Source: Micromonospora matsumotoense (lineage in GTDB: Bacteria > Actinomycetota > Actinomycetes > Mycobacteriales > Micromonosporaceae). From it: 64,000 nucleotides of DNA. The stretch lies in contig NZ_FMCU01000012.1 of NCBI RefSeq assembly GCF_900091525.1, positions 1 through 64,000 on the forward strand. Direction: 5' to 3'. The translations under genes and the position numbers were made by a program. A model generated the notes under the pieces. It saw only the letters and a program-made list of their open reading frames with translations, made no database searches and had not been told where the DNA came from. Within the stretch, counting starts at the first letter, position 1. Every line of letters starts with the position of its first letter. Positions 26,506-34,550 of the stretch are shown here, piece by piece.

Positions 26506-27432
26506 ATGCGGTTGACCGGGGTGTCCCGGGAGTCCGGTGCGACCGGATTGTCGGTGAGCACCACCCTGACCAATCCGAGCACCCGTCCAGGGCTGCGGCT
26601 GCCGGGGCGGGTGATGCTCAGCGCCGGGTCGCAGGACGTGCCGGTCCGGCACGTACGGCTCGGGCTGGTGGCGACCGCCGAACCGGAGGACCCCCGGGCA
26701 CCCCGCAGCCTCGTGCAGTACCACCAGGTGACGGTGGGGGGCCGGTTCGTCGTACCGGCCGGGCGGCGGCGGGCCATCGACTTCGCCGTACCCCTGCCGT
26801 GGGAGACCCCGGTGACGATCTTCGGCGGGGTGCCGTTGATGAGCCTGCGCACCGGGCTGCGTACCGAGGTGTCGGTGGACCCGGAGCGGGAGCAGGGCGC
26901 GATGGTGCCGATCTTCGTCCACCCGCTCCCCACCCAGCAGCATGTGCTCGCGGCGCTGGACACCCTCGGTTTCGTCCTGCGGCAGGTGGGCCTGGTGTCG
27001 AGCCGGCTACCGGGGGTCGCGCAGAGCCTGCCGGTGCACGAACGCCTCGGCTACTGGGTCGCCCCGCTGTACGCCGGACCGATCACCGAACTGGAGCTGA
27101 TCTTCGTGACCAATTCCGCCGGCCTGGAGGTGCTGCTCTGGATGGACCGGCGACTCTCGCTGACCGGCATCAGCCACCAGAGCATCAGCCGGTTCCGGAT
27201 CTGGCACACCGGTGCCGATCAACAGGACTGGGTCTCCGTCGTGGACGGCTGGCTGCGGGCGGCGATCAACCGGCATGCGGCGGCGGCCTCGAACGCACAC
27301 TGGTCGGCCCGGATCACCGAGTCGGCCCATGTCAGCCGGCCGCCGGACGCGCCGGTGCGACCCGGTTACGGACTGGGTGGTGCCGGTGGCGGCGGTGGCA
27401 TCGGTGGTGGCGGTGGCGGCGACGGCACCTGA
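26506..27432 (+). CDS. Spo0M-like (SpoOM family) protein
   Basis: 308 residues. The first 230 residues resemble the Spo0M arrestin-like family: GLSVSTTLTNPSTRPGLRLPGRV, an R-x-I-D-F-x-V-P-L-P-W-E-T-P motif and a duplicated beta sandwich (HERLGYWVAPLY...LIFVTN). In Bacillus Spo0M affects sporulation and cell morphology; in actinobacteria its role is not known. The C terminus ends with a glycine-rich stretch. The ATG follows AGGGGGAGGGG. Confidence 0.8.
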   Translation: MRLTGVSRESGATGLSVSTTLTNPSTRPGLRLPGRVMLSAGSQDVPVRHVRLGLVATAEPEDPRAPRSLVQYHQVTVGGRFVVPAGRRRAIDFAVPLPWETPVTIFGGVPLMSLRTGLRTEVSVDPEREQGAMVPIFVHPLPTQQHVLAALDTLGFVLRQVGLVSSRLPGVAQSLPVHERLGYWVAPLYAGPITELELIFVTNSAGLEVLLWMDRRLSLTGISHQSISRFRIWHTGADQQDWVSVVDGWLRAAINRHAAAASNAHWSARITESAHVSRPPDAPVRPGYGLGGAGGGGGIGGGGGGDGT

Positions 27433-27548
27433 CCGGCGGGATGTTGCGGGCCGCTGGCCCTGCCGGCAGAGGTGTCGGTGGCGACGAGGGTGCGCGACCG
27501 GCGGGATGTCGCCGGTCGATCGTCCGCCCGTCGGCGAGGACGGGTGCG

Positions 27549-28214
27549 TCAGACCGAGGCGGTGGCGAGCTTGATGCCGAAGCCCAGGAAGAGCACCGCG
27601 ACACCGGTGGTGGCTCCTGCGGCCAACCGGCGGCGCTGCCGGAACTGGGCGGCCAGGAAGGTGCCCGCGAAGATCAGCGCGGTCAGGTAGAGCACGCTGG
27701 TCACCTGGGCGATCAGCCCGAGCAACAGGAACGACAGCGCCGGCCAGGCGTAGCCGGGGTCGACGAACTGGATGAAGAACGAGATGAAGAAGAGGATCGC
27801 CTTGGGGTTGAGCAGGCTGATCACCAGCGCCTTGCGGAACGGGCTGCGCAGCGCCGCCGGCTCGGCCGCGTCGATCAGCCGGGGCGTCGCCGGGTCGTGG
27901 CGATCGCGCCACCGTCGCCAGGCTCCGCGCAGCATGGTCAGCCCCACGTACCCGAGGTAGGCCGCGCCGGCGTACTTGATCACGAGGAAGAGTGGTGGAT
28001 ACGCCTTGAGGAGCGACGCCACCCCGGCGGCGGAGAGGAGCATCAGCACCGCGTCGCCGAGGAACACCCCACCCGCCGCCCGGTAACCGACGGCTACCCC
28101 CCGCTTGGCGGCGGTGGAGAGCACGAAGAGGGAATTCGGCCCCGGCAGCAGAATGATCGCCACGGTGCCCAACACGTACGTCCAGATGTCGGTGATGCCC
28201 AGCACGCCCGTCAT
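27549..28214 (-). CDS. leuE: LysE/RhtB family exporter, LeuE-like
   Basis: 221 residues with about six transmembrane helices. The start of the protein (WTYVLGTVAIILLPGPNSLF) and the middle (ALVISLLNPKAILFFISFF, QFVD) are close to E. coli LeuE, a leucine exporter. The ATG at 28214 overlaps the stop of the upstream flavin-barrel/GNAT gene (ATGA), so the two are co-translated. Substrate is inferred from the LeuE match. Confidence 0.88.
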   Translation of the reverse strand: MTGVLGITDIWTYVLGTVAIILLPGPNSLFVLSTAAKRGVAVGYRAAGGVFLGDAVLMLLSAAGVASLLKAYPPLFLVIKYAGAAYLGYVGLTMLRGAWRRWRDRHDPATPRLIDAAEPAALRSPFRKALVISLLNPKAILFFISFFIQFVDPGYAWPALSFLLLGLIAQVTSVLYLTALIFAGTFLAAQFRQRRRLAAGATTGVAVLFLGFGIKLATASV

Positions 28215-29533
28215 CCTCGCCCCGCCGGTGGCGTACTGCGAAGCCTTTCCCGCAGCCTGGCCTGTGCGTTCGGCCACTCATCGACGGTCATCGCGTACTG
28301 CACGGTGTCGCGCCAGGAGCCGTCCGGACGCTGTCGGTGCATGCGCAGCACGCCTTCCCGGGTCGCGCCGAGCCGGGCGATCGCCGCCTGGGAGCGGGTG
28401 TTGCGGATGTCGGTGTGCCAGACCACCCGCACCGCACCCAGCGTGTCGAACGCCCGGCCGAGCAGCAGCAGCTTGGCCTCGGTGTTGATGCCGCTGCGCC
28501 ACCAGGGTCGGCCGAGCCAGGTGTAGCCGATCGCGACGCTGCGCCGCTCCGGGTCGATCTCGTAGTAGGAGGTGGTGCCCACGACCGCTCCCGTCCGGGC
28601 GCAGCGCTGCACCCAGGGCACCCGCTCGCCGTCGTGCCGGGCGGCCAACGCGGCGGCGACGACCACCCGCATCGCGGCCGGGTCGGCGGGCAACGGGTGG
28701 CCCAGGTGGGCCCAGACCTCCGGCTCGGCGGTGGCGGCGAACAACTCGTCGGCGTGCGCCGGGGCCAACGGCTCCAGCAGCACGTGCGCGCCGTGCAGCG
28801 GCACCGGCTCCCGCCACGGTGACCCACCGGAATCCGGCGCCGGCAGGCCGGCGGAAACCGGTGCCGGTGACCCGCCGGAGTCCGGCCCCGGCGAGCCGGT
28901 GCCGGGCAGGTAGGCCGGGACCGGCGCGACCACCCCGGCGTCCGGCTCGGGCGGGCCGGCGGCCAGCCGGAGCGGCACCACCCCGGCCCAGTGCGGCAGG
29001 TCGAGATCGGCCGGTTCGTCGCGGACCCCGCCGGTGCGGGCACGCACCGACACCTCGCGCAGCGGCAGGGCCAGGACGGCCGTCTCGGCCAACTCCCGAC
29101 GGCTCGGTGGGCGGCTGTCGGCGGCCCGACCCACCCCGACCTTTTCCACCAGGGCGGTCATCGCGGCGCGCTTGTCGTCGTCGTCGGTGACCAGGTGGGC
29201 GGTGCCGTGCGCGACGACCGACCGGTAGTTGGCGCTGTGGTGGAACTGCGAGCGGGCATAGATCAGGCCGTCGAGCAGGGTCACCGTGACGCAGACGGGC
29301 AGCCCGGCGTCGCCCCGGGCGGCGAGCAGCGGCCGGCTGCCGGTCGACCCGTGCAGGTAGAGGGTGTCACCGACCCGGACGTGCAGGGTGGGCAGCAGCC
29401 GTGGCTCGCCGTCCACCACGAACCCCAGCACGCAGTGGTACGCCTCGTCGAGCACGGCGTGGGCGGCGGCCCGGTCGTAGCTCATCCGGCCCCGGGTGCG
29501 GCTGGCGGTGGTGCGTGCGGTCGGCGCGTACAT
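28211..29533 (-). CDS. Flavin-reductase-like (PPOX) / GNAT acetyltransferase fusion
   Basis: 440 residues. Residues about 18-195 are a pyridoxamine-phosphate-oxidase-like split barrel (HCVLGFVVDGEPRLLPTLHVR, LYLHGSTGSRPL, SQFHHSANYRSVVAHG), usually an FMN- or F420-binding fold. A low-complexity linker of PAPDSGGSP repeats (about 220-255) leads to a GNAT domain of the RimJ/RimL type with IGYTWLGRPWWRSGINTEAKLLL and RVVWHTDIRNTRSQAAIARLGA. The ATG at 29533 is used. The gene is divergent from a MocR-type regulator and coupled to leuE; the natural substrates are not known. Confidence 0.88.
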   Translation of the reverse strand: MYAPTARTTASRTRGRMSYDRAAAHAVLDEAYHCVLGFVVDGEPRLLPTLHVRVGDTLYLHGSTGSRPLLAARGDAGLPVCVTVTLLDGLIYARSQFHHSANYRSVVAHGTAHLVTDDDDKRAAMTALVEKVGVGRAADSRPPSRRELAETAVLALPLREVSVRARTGGVRDEPADLDLPHWAGVVPLRLAAGPPEPDAGVVAPVPAYLPGTGSPGPDSGGSPAPVSAGLPAPDSGGSPWREPVPLHGAHVLLEPLAPAHADELFAATAEPEVWAHLGHPLPADPAAMRVVVAAALAARHDGERVPWVQRCARTGAVVGTTSYYEIDPERRSVAIGYTWLGRPWWRSGINTEAKLLLLGRAFDTLGAVRVVWHTDIRNTRSQAAIARLGATREGVLRMHRQRPDGSWRDTVQYAMTVDEWPNAQARLRERLRSTPPAGRG

Positions 29534-29562
29534 GTGACATCCCGCCTTTGTTCTAGTACGAT
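29534..29562 (+). promoter_or_regulatory. Promoter for a leaderless MocR transcript
   Basis: GTGACA (29534-29539), 17-base spacer, TACGAT (29557-29562). The GTG start of the MocR gene lies nine bases further at 29572, so the mRNA would have almost no leader. The -35 directly abuts the start codon of the divergent fusion gene, so regulator binding here could control both genes. Confidence 0.6.
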
Positions 29563-29571
29563 CCTGGAACT

Positions 29572-30912
29572 GTGGCAGCACATTATCAGATCCTCGGTTC
29601 CACGTCCGCCGCGATCTCGGCGAGTGTGGAAACCGGCATCCGCACCGGGGTGCTCGCGGCCGGCGACGCGTTGCCGCCGGTCCGCTCCCTGGCCACCACG
29701 CTGGCGGTCAGCCCGGCCACCGTCGCCCGCGCCTACCAGGAGCTGCGCCAGCGGGGTCTGGTCGTCACCGCCGGCCGGCACGGCACCCGGGTGCGGCCCC
29801 GGCCCCCGGTCGCCCCCCGCCGCGCCGCCCGGCATCCCGCGCCCGCCCCCGGCACCCGCGACCTGTCCCAGGGTCAGCCCGACCTCCGGCTGCTGCCGCC
29901 GCTCGGCCCGCATCTGGCCGCGCTCGCCGCCGACATCGGCCCGCCCGCCGGTTACGCCTCGACCGGCGTGCACCCCGCACTGGCGGAGGCCGCCCGTTCC
30001 CGGCTCGCCGCCGACGGGGTGCCCGCCGACGAGCTGACCGTCACCGGGGGAGCGCTCGACGGCATCGAGCGGCTGCTCGCCAGCCAGCTGCGGCCCGGCG
30101 ACGCGGTCGGGGTAGAGGATCCGGGCTGGGCCAACCTGTTCGACCTGGTCGCCGCGCTCGGCCTGCGGCCGGTCGGCGTCCCGGTCGACGACGACGGGCC
30201 GACCGTCGCCGGGGTCCGGGATGCGCTGATCCTGGGGGTACGGGCGATGGTGGTCACCAGTCGGGCGCAGAATCCGACCGGCGCCGCCATCTCCGCCGAT
30301 CGGGCCCAAGCCCTGCGGGCACTGCTCGCCGGCCGGTCCGACCTGCTGTTGATCGAGGACGATCACGCCGCCGAACTGTCCCGCCTGCCCCTGCACCCGC
30401 TGGCCGGGGCCACCCCGACCTGGGCGTTCGTCCGCTCGACGAGCAAGCCCTTCGGTCCTGACCTGCGGCTCGCGGTGCTGGCCGGTGACGAGGTGACGGT
30501 CTCCCGGGTGGCCGGCCGGGCCAGGGTGGGCGCCGGCTGGGTCTCCACCGTCCTGCAACGACTCGTCCTGTCGCTCTGGCGTGATCCGGGCACCACGACC
30601 CTGATCGACCGGGCCGCCGACGCGTACGACAGCCGCCGCTCCGGCCTGCTCGCCGCGCTCGCAGACCGGGGCCTGGTGGGGCACGGCCGCAGCGGCATCA
30701 ACGTCTGGCTGCCGGTGCCCGACGAAACCACCACGGTCACCGCCCTGCGCGACGCCGGCTGGTCGGTCGCCCCCGGCGGCCTCTACCGGATCGGCGCCCC
30801 GCCCGCCGTACGGATCACGGTCAGCTCGCTCGACGACGCCGACCTCGGTCCGCTGGCCGACGCGGTGGCGGCGGCGGTCCGCCCCACCGACCCGATCGGC
30901 TTCACCGCCTGA
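29572..30912 (+). CDS. MocR/PdxR-type regulator (GntR helix-turn-helix plus aminotransferase)
   Basis: 446 residues. An N-terminal GntR winged helix (about 10-80; PPVRSLATTLAVSPATVARAYQEL) is joined to a fold-type I aminotransferase domain. The PLP site is recognisable: SRAQNPTGA, LLIEDDHAAEL and the Lys in RSTSKPFGPDLRLAV. Such proteins sense pyridoxal phosphate or related ligands and usually control the gene next door, here the PPOX/GNAT-leuE pair. GTG start. Its 3' end overlaps the convergent gene at 30902 by 11 bases. Confidence 0.93.
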   Translation: MAAHYQILGSTSAAISASVETGIRTGVLAAGDALPPVRSLATTLAVSPATVARAYQELRQRGLVVTAGRHGTRVRPRPPVAPRRAARHPAPAPGTRDLSQGQPDLRLLPPLGPHLAALAADIGPPAGYASTGVHPALAEAARSRLAADGVPADELTVTGGALDGIERLLASQLRPGDAVGVEDPGWANLFDLVAALGLRPVGVPVDDDGPTVAGVRDALILGVRAMVVTSRAQNPTGAAISADRAQALRALLAGRSDLLLIEDDHAAELSRLPLHPLAGATPTWAFVRSTSKPFGPDLRLAVLAGDEVTVSRVAGRARVGAGWVSTVLQRLVLSLWRDPGTTTLIDRAADAYDSRRSGLLAALADRGLVGHGRSGINVWLPVPDETTTVTALRDAGWSVAPGGLYRIGAPPAVRITVSSLDDADLGPLADAVAAAVRPTDPIGFTA

Positions 30913-31162
30913 CCCGGTCCGTCTGCCTTCTCCTGCCGGGCTGTGCGGGGACGGGAGCGGGTGGCGTGGTCAACCCCGCCGGCTGCACGAAGATCCTCCG
31001 GCGGGAGACCGCATCCCCGGCCGCGTTCAGCTGGTATCCCTCTAACCAGACCCATCCGTCGTACGTGGGCCAGTCGAGCACCCGGATCACCCGGAACCGG
31101 ATGGGCCGGAGAAACTGCACGCTGGCGGCCCTGGTTACGTACACCAGATCGCCGGCCTTCAC
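30902..31162 (-). CDS. Hypothetical protein of accessory cassette (third gene)
   Basis: 86 residues. Core KAGDLVYVTRAASVQFLRPI...FRVIRVLDWPTYDGWVWLEGYQL is a compact beta-rich unit with many aromatics; the tail is basic and Pro/Arg-rich. I do not recognise a characterised family, though the sequence reads as a conserved small actinobacterial protein. GTG at 31162 overlaps the upstream gene stop (GTGA) and follows GGGAG. Most likely made with the two genes upstream. Confidence 0.65.
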   Translation of the reverse strand: MKAGDLVYVTRAASVQFLRPIRFRVIRVLDWPTYDGWVWLEGYQLNAAGDAVSRRRIFVQPAGLTTPPAPVPAQPGRRRQTDRVRR

Positions 31163-31329
31163 CGGCGCTCCCGGTCCCGCCAGGCGCGCAGCGTCTCGCC
31201 CGCGTCGACCAGGCGGGCGCACGAGCCGTCCGGCTGGCAGCGGGAGCAGGCGTTGCGATGGTGGAAGTCGACGACGTAGCCGGCCATGAGCACGGCGAAC
31301 GGCGGCTCGGCGGATCGCTGCTCAGGCAT
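31159..31329 (-). CDS. Hypothetical His/Cys-rich small protein (second gene of cassette)
   Basis: 56 residues from the ATG at 31329. The stretch DFHHRNACSRCQPDGSC has His-His followed by C-x2-C-x5-C, a plausible zinc site, and the C terminus is a charged helix. No named family. Overlaps the upstream ORF by eight bases and the downstream gene by four (GTGA). A longer form from 31362 is possible. Confidence 0.6.
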   Translation of the reverse strand: MPEQRSAEPPFAVLMAGYVVDFHHRNACSRCQPDGSCARLVDAGETLRAWRDRERR

Positions 31330-31525
31330 CCGGCCAGGACCCCCGGTGGAGCTTTCGGGCATTGCGGGTGCCCCACCTGGTCTCCGAAGTCATCTGATGT
31401 GGCACCGCCGGGCGGGTGGCGAAGGGGCCGTTCCGCCCGGATGTCGCAGTCGCAGGCAGGGGCACGGCCTGCTGTACGACGTCAACGGGTTCAGTGGGCC
31501 GATGGAACCACTTCCAGCGAGACAT
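31322..31525 (-). CDS. Hypothetical small protein (first gene of cassette)
   Basis: 67 residues, MSRWKWFHRP at the N terminus then Pro/Thr/Ala-rich, likely unstructured. The ATG at 31525 follows GGGAGA with a good spacing, which is the main reason to accept it. Not recognised. Confidence 0.5.
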   Translation of the reverse strand: MSRWKWFHRPTEPVDVVQQAVPLPATATSGRNGPFATRPAVPHQMTSETRWGTRNARKLHRGSWPDA

Positions 31526-31644
31526 ACGCTCTCCCAGGCACTCGCGTGGTTGACAATCGTCCAACTATAACCCAACTCAATTGGAGCTATATAAGCAATA
31601 TAGTATTACTCGTAACAACCTAAATCGGACCTACGCTTTCCGCT
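31526..31644. promoter_or_regulatory. AT-rich divergent promoter region
   Basis: This gap between two divergent transcription units is the most AT-rich stretch in the window. It contains TTGACA (31550-31555), the perfect inverted repeat CTATAT-AAGCA-ATATAG (31587-31603) and CCAACT repeats. A clean -35/-10 pair could not be chosen. Confidence 0.5.
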
Positions 31645-31866
31645 ATGGCACTGCTCAGAGGCACGCAGCTTGAGGTCTGGGGAGCTGCCGAGATCCAGGA
31701 ACGCCTGGGAGTCTCAAGGCAGCGCACCTACATCCTGATCAGCCGCAGGGACTTCCCGCCTCCGGCAGCTGTTCTCAAGATGGGTCAGATCTGGTTGAAG
31801 TCCGATGTAGAGGCGTGGATCGTCGAGAAGCGACCTCACCTGCTTGAGGTGAACGAGAAGCTGTAA
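31645..31866 (+). CDS. AlpA/excisionase-type small DNA-binding protein
   Basis: 73 residues with a MerR-like winged helix-turn-helix: LEVWGAAEIQERLGVSRQRTYILISRRDFP, then WLKSDVEAWI. Such proteins act as excisionases or regulators on mobile elements. Codon use (AGA, AGG, GTA, TCA, CTT and stop TAA) is unlike its neighbours, a sign of transfer. No ribosome site precedes the ATG, so a leaderless mRNA is possible. No integrase lies nearby. Confidence 0.8.
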   Translation: MALLRGTQLEVWGAAEIQERLGVSRQRTYILISRRDFPPPAAVLKMGQIWLKSDVEAWIVEKRPHLLEVNEKL

Positions 31867-31891
31867 CCGGACAATCCGGTAACCGGCCCAG

Positions 31892-31907
31892 CGCCTCTCC
31901 GGAGGCG
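31892..31907 (+). terminator. Hairpin after the AlpA-like gene
   Basis: CGCCTC-TCCG-GAGGCG, 26 bases after the stop codon, with no T tract. A plausible actinobacterial terminator. Confidence 0.5.
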
Positions 31908-31998
31908 GGGTCGCCGGCCACGCCTGATGCTCCTGGATGGGAAGAGGACCGGCGGGTCCCTTGTGGGGTGTCTCGTGGGACCGGGTAGAACAGTCGCC

Positions 31999-32694
31999 AT
32001 GGCCGAGCAGACCGACCCACCCGGTGCCCAGCAGTTCATCCCGCCACAGGCCGGCACACTGGCCGAGCTGCGTACCGCCGCCACCGGCTGCCGGGGCTGC
32101 GAGCTGTACCGGGACGCCACCCAGACCGTCTTCGGCCGGGGCGACGAACGCGCCCGGGTGGTCTTCGTCGGCGAACAGCCCGGCGACCTGGAGGACCAGC
32201 ACGGGCTGCCCTTCGTCGGCCCCGCCGGCCGGCTGCTGCGCCGGGCGGTCGACGACGCCGGTCTCGACCCGGCCCACCTCTACATCACCAACGCGGTGAA
32301 GCACTTCCGACACGAGCTTCGCGGCCGCCGGCGCATCCACCAGACCCCGGATCGGGTGCACATCGTCGCCTGCCGGCCGTGGCTGGTCGCCGAGTTCGCC
32401 CGGCTCCGCCCCGAACTGGTGGTGGTGCTCGGCGCGACGGCGGCGAAGGCCCTGCTCGGCCCGGCGTTCCGGGTCACCCGGCAGCGCGGCGAGTTGCTGC
32501 CCTGGCCGGCCGCCGCCGAGCACCCGGAGGACTTCCCCCGGGTGGACGACGCCGGCCCGGTCGCCGACGCGCCCGCCGCCCGGGTGCTGGCCACCATCCA
32601 CCCGTCGGCGGTGCTGCGCGCCGACAACCAGGACGTCGCCTACCGGGGGCTGGTCGACGACCTCACCGTGGCCGCCCGCGCCCTGGCCGGCTGA
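31999..32694 (+). CDS. UdgX-type uracil-DNA glycosylase
   Basis: 231 residues, iron-sulfur uracil-DNA glycosylase superfamily. Cys residues for the cluster lie in GCRGCEL near the N terminus and CRPW in the middle. Motif GEQPGDLEDQHGLPFVGPAG and the extra loop RRRIHQTP identify the UdgX group, where the His of the K/R-R-R-I-H loop forms a covalent bond with DNA at the uracil site. C-terminal HPSAVLR is the second catalytic motif. ATG at 31999; no ribosome site, but TAGAAC (31986-31991) could give a near-leaderless mRNA. Confidence 0.92.
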   Translation: MAEQTDPPGAQQFIPPQAGTLAELRTAATGCRGCELYRDATQTVFGRGDERARVVFVGEQPGDLEDQHGLPFVGPAGRLLRRAVDDAGLDPAHLYITNAVKHFRHELRGRRRIHQTPDRVHIVACRPWLVAEFARLRPELVVVLGATAAKALLGPAFRVTRQRGELLPWPAAAEHPEDFPRVDDAGPVADAPAARVLATIHPSAVLRADNQDVAYRGLVDDLTVAARALAG

Positions 32695-32835
32695 CCGGGT
32701 GCGGGTCCCGGCACGGCGGCACGGGGAACGGGACGGGGCGTTCCCGACCACACCCCGCCGCGCACCGACCGGTAACCCCGGTGCGGGCGGCGGACCGGCT
32801 GCGCGACGATGGGCCCCCCGAACCAGGAGCGTGCG

Positions 32836-34161
32836 ATGACCGTCGACCTGCGCGCGCCGGCCCGGCCCGACGTCGCCCCGATCCAGCGGCGCACGCTGCG
32901 GTTGCTCTTCGTCACGCAGATCATCGGTGGGGTCGGGGTGGCCATCGGGATCTCGGTCGGGGCGTTGCTGGCGGCCCGGGTCGCCGGCACCGCCGTGGCC
33001 GGGCTGGCGCAGAGCTGCGGGGTGGTCGGCGCGGCGCTGCTCGCCGTACCGGTCACCCGGATCATGAACGGGCACGGGCGTCGCCCGGGGCTGGTGGTGG
33101 CGTACCTGATCGGGGCGGTCGGGGCGCTGCTGGTGGTGCTCGCCACGGTCACCGGTGGGGTGCCGCTGCTCTTCCTGGGGATGCTGCTGTTCGGCGGGGG
33201 CACGGCGGCCAACCTCCAGGCCCGCTACACGGCGGTGGACCTCGCCGAGCCGGCCCGCCGGGGCCGGCAACTCTCCCTGGTCGTCTGGGCCACCACCATC
33301 GGCGCGGTGGCGGCACCCAACTTCGCCGCGCTCGCCGACGGGTTCACCCGAGGCTGGGGCCTGCCGTCGCTGTCCGGCCCGTTCGCGTTCAGCGCCGTCG
33401 CGTTCGGCGTGGCTGCGGTCGTACTGCTGCTGCTGTTGCGGCCCGATCCGCTGCTCACCGCGCGGCGGCTCGCGGCGGCCGACGCCGGGACACCGCCGGT
33501 GGCCGGGGCCGCCGCGTCGCCGGTGACGGACACCGCGCCGGGCGCGCGGCGGGTCGGCATGCGGGCGGCCTGGCGGGTGGTCCGTGGGCGACCGGGCGCC
33601 CGACTGGGCATCGCCGCCGTCGCGGTCGGCCACCTGGTGATGGTCGCGGTGATGGCGATGACTCCGGTACGCCTCGGCGAGTCGCACTCCGACGCGGACG
33701 TGCTGCGGGTCGTCGGCATCGTGTTGAGCCTGCACATCGCCGGCATGTACGCCCTCTCCCCGGTGGTGGGCTGGCTCACCGACCGGCTGGGCCGTCGCGC
33801 GGTGATCCTCGGTGGGGTCGGCATGCTGCTGGCCGCCTGCGCGGTGGCCGGCACCGCCGGGCACCACACGCCGCGCCTCTCGGTCGGCCTGGCCCTGCTC
33901 GGGCTGGGCTGGTCGGCGACCATGGTGGCCGGTTCGACGCTGCTGTCCGAGGCGGTCCCGTCCGGGGTGCGCCCCAGCGTGCAGGGGCTGTCCGACCTGA
34001 CGATGGGGCTGGCCGGGGCGGGCGCGGCGGCGGCCAGCGGGTTCGTCATGCGGCTGGCGGGTTATCCGACCCTCACCCTGCTGGCGGCGATCGCGGTGGT
34101 GCCGCTGGTGGCGCTAGCGTTGCGTCGGGTGCCACCGACGGCACCCGACGAGGAGGAGTGA
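32836..34161 (+). CDS. MFS transporter
   Basis: 441 residues and about 12 transmembrane helices in two halves with a central cytoplasmic loop (about 215-245). The second half contains the MFS loop pattern GWLTDRLGRRAVILGG. ATG at 32836 follows AGGAG at six bases; the frame from 32809 is not needed. Substrate unknown. Confidence 0.88.
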   Translation: MTVDLRAPARPDVAPIQRRTLRLLFVTQIIGGVGVAIGISVGALLAARVAGTAVAGLAQSCGVVGAALLAVPVTRIMNGHGRRPGLVVAYLIGAVGALLVVLATVTGGVPLLFLGMLLFGGGTAANLQARYTAVDLAEPARRGRQLSLVVWATTIGAVAAPNFAALADGFTRGWGLPSLSGPFAFSAVAFGVAAVVLLLLLRPDPLLTARRLAAADAGTPPVAGAAASPVTDTAPGARRVGMRAAWRVVRGRPGARLGIAAVAVGHLVMVAVMAMTPVRLGESHSDADVLRVVGIVLSLHIAGMYALSPVVGWLTDRLGRRAVILGGVGMLLAACAVAGTAGHHTPRLSVGLALLGLGWSATMVAGSTLLSEAVPSGVRPSVQGLSDLTMGLAGAGAAAASGFVMRLAGYPTLTLLAAIAVVPLVALALRRVPPTAPDEEE

Positions 34162-34165
34162 TCAC

Positions 34166-34366
34166 GTGCGGCTGACCGACTTCTGGACCCGGCTGGACGA
34201 GGCTTTCGGGCCGGGTTACGCGGCCAGCATCGCCAGCGACCAGGTGCTCTCCCAACTCGACGGGCGGACCATCACGCAGGCGCTCGCCGCTGGTGAGCAG
34301 ACCCACGTCGTGTGGCGGGCGGTGGTCGCCGCATACCCCGACCGGGTGCCCGCACGGCTACGTTGA
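34166..34366 (+). CDS. DUF3046 protein
   Basis: 66 residues starting with the typical MRLTDFWTRLDEAFGPGYA of DUF3046, which is often found directly upstream of recA in actinobacteria. Ends ...YPDRVPARLR. GTG start four bases after the MFS stop, with GAGGAGGAG upstream. Function unknown. Confidence 0.93.
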   Translation: MRLTDFWTRLDEAFGPGYAASIASDQVLSQLDGRTITQALAAGEQTHVVWRAVVAAYPDRVPARLR

Positions 34367-34403
34367 GCTGCCGTTTCGGCACTTCTGCGTGTCGCTTGCC
34401 GGC

Positions 34404-34449
34404 TCGTACACCTGTTCGGCTATTGTCCACAGCGGGGTGCTCGTCCACA
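34404..34449 (+). promoter_or_regulatory. LexA-box-like site and two DnaA-box-like sites upstream of recA
   Basis: TCGTACACCTGTTCGG (34404-34419) matches 12 of 16 positions of the actinobacterial SOS box. TTGTCCACA (34423-34431) equals the preferred Streptomyces DnaA box, and TCGTCCACA (34441-34449) differs by one base, 18 bases further. Binding is inferred from sequence only. Confidence 0.55.
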
Positions 34450-34473
34450 GCTCACGGCCCGTCGGCTGGTTTT

Positions 34474-34496
34474 CTGTCGGACCTAGCGCCTAGCGT
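34474..34496 (+). promoter_or_regulatory. recA promoter resembling the PafBC/RecA-NDp type
   Basis: CTGTCGGAC, eight bases, TAGCGT. The known motif is TTGTCRGTG-N8-TANNNT; six of nine upstream bases match, spacing is exact and the -10 fits. PafBC drives LexA-independent DNA-damage induction in mycobacteria. Confidence 0.6.
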
Positions 34497-34550
34497 GTCC
34501 GCGTGACGCGAAGCTCAGGAAAGACGCCGGCGAAGGCAGGGGTGGCAAAC

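Noticed and set aside
31645..31866. A complete integrative element
   Set aside because: An AlpA-like gene alone, with no integrase, attachment sites or transfer genes, is not enough.
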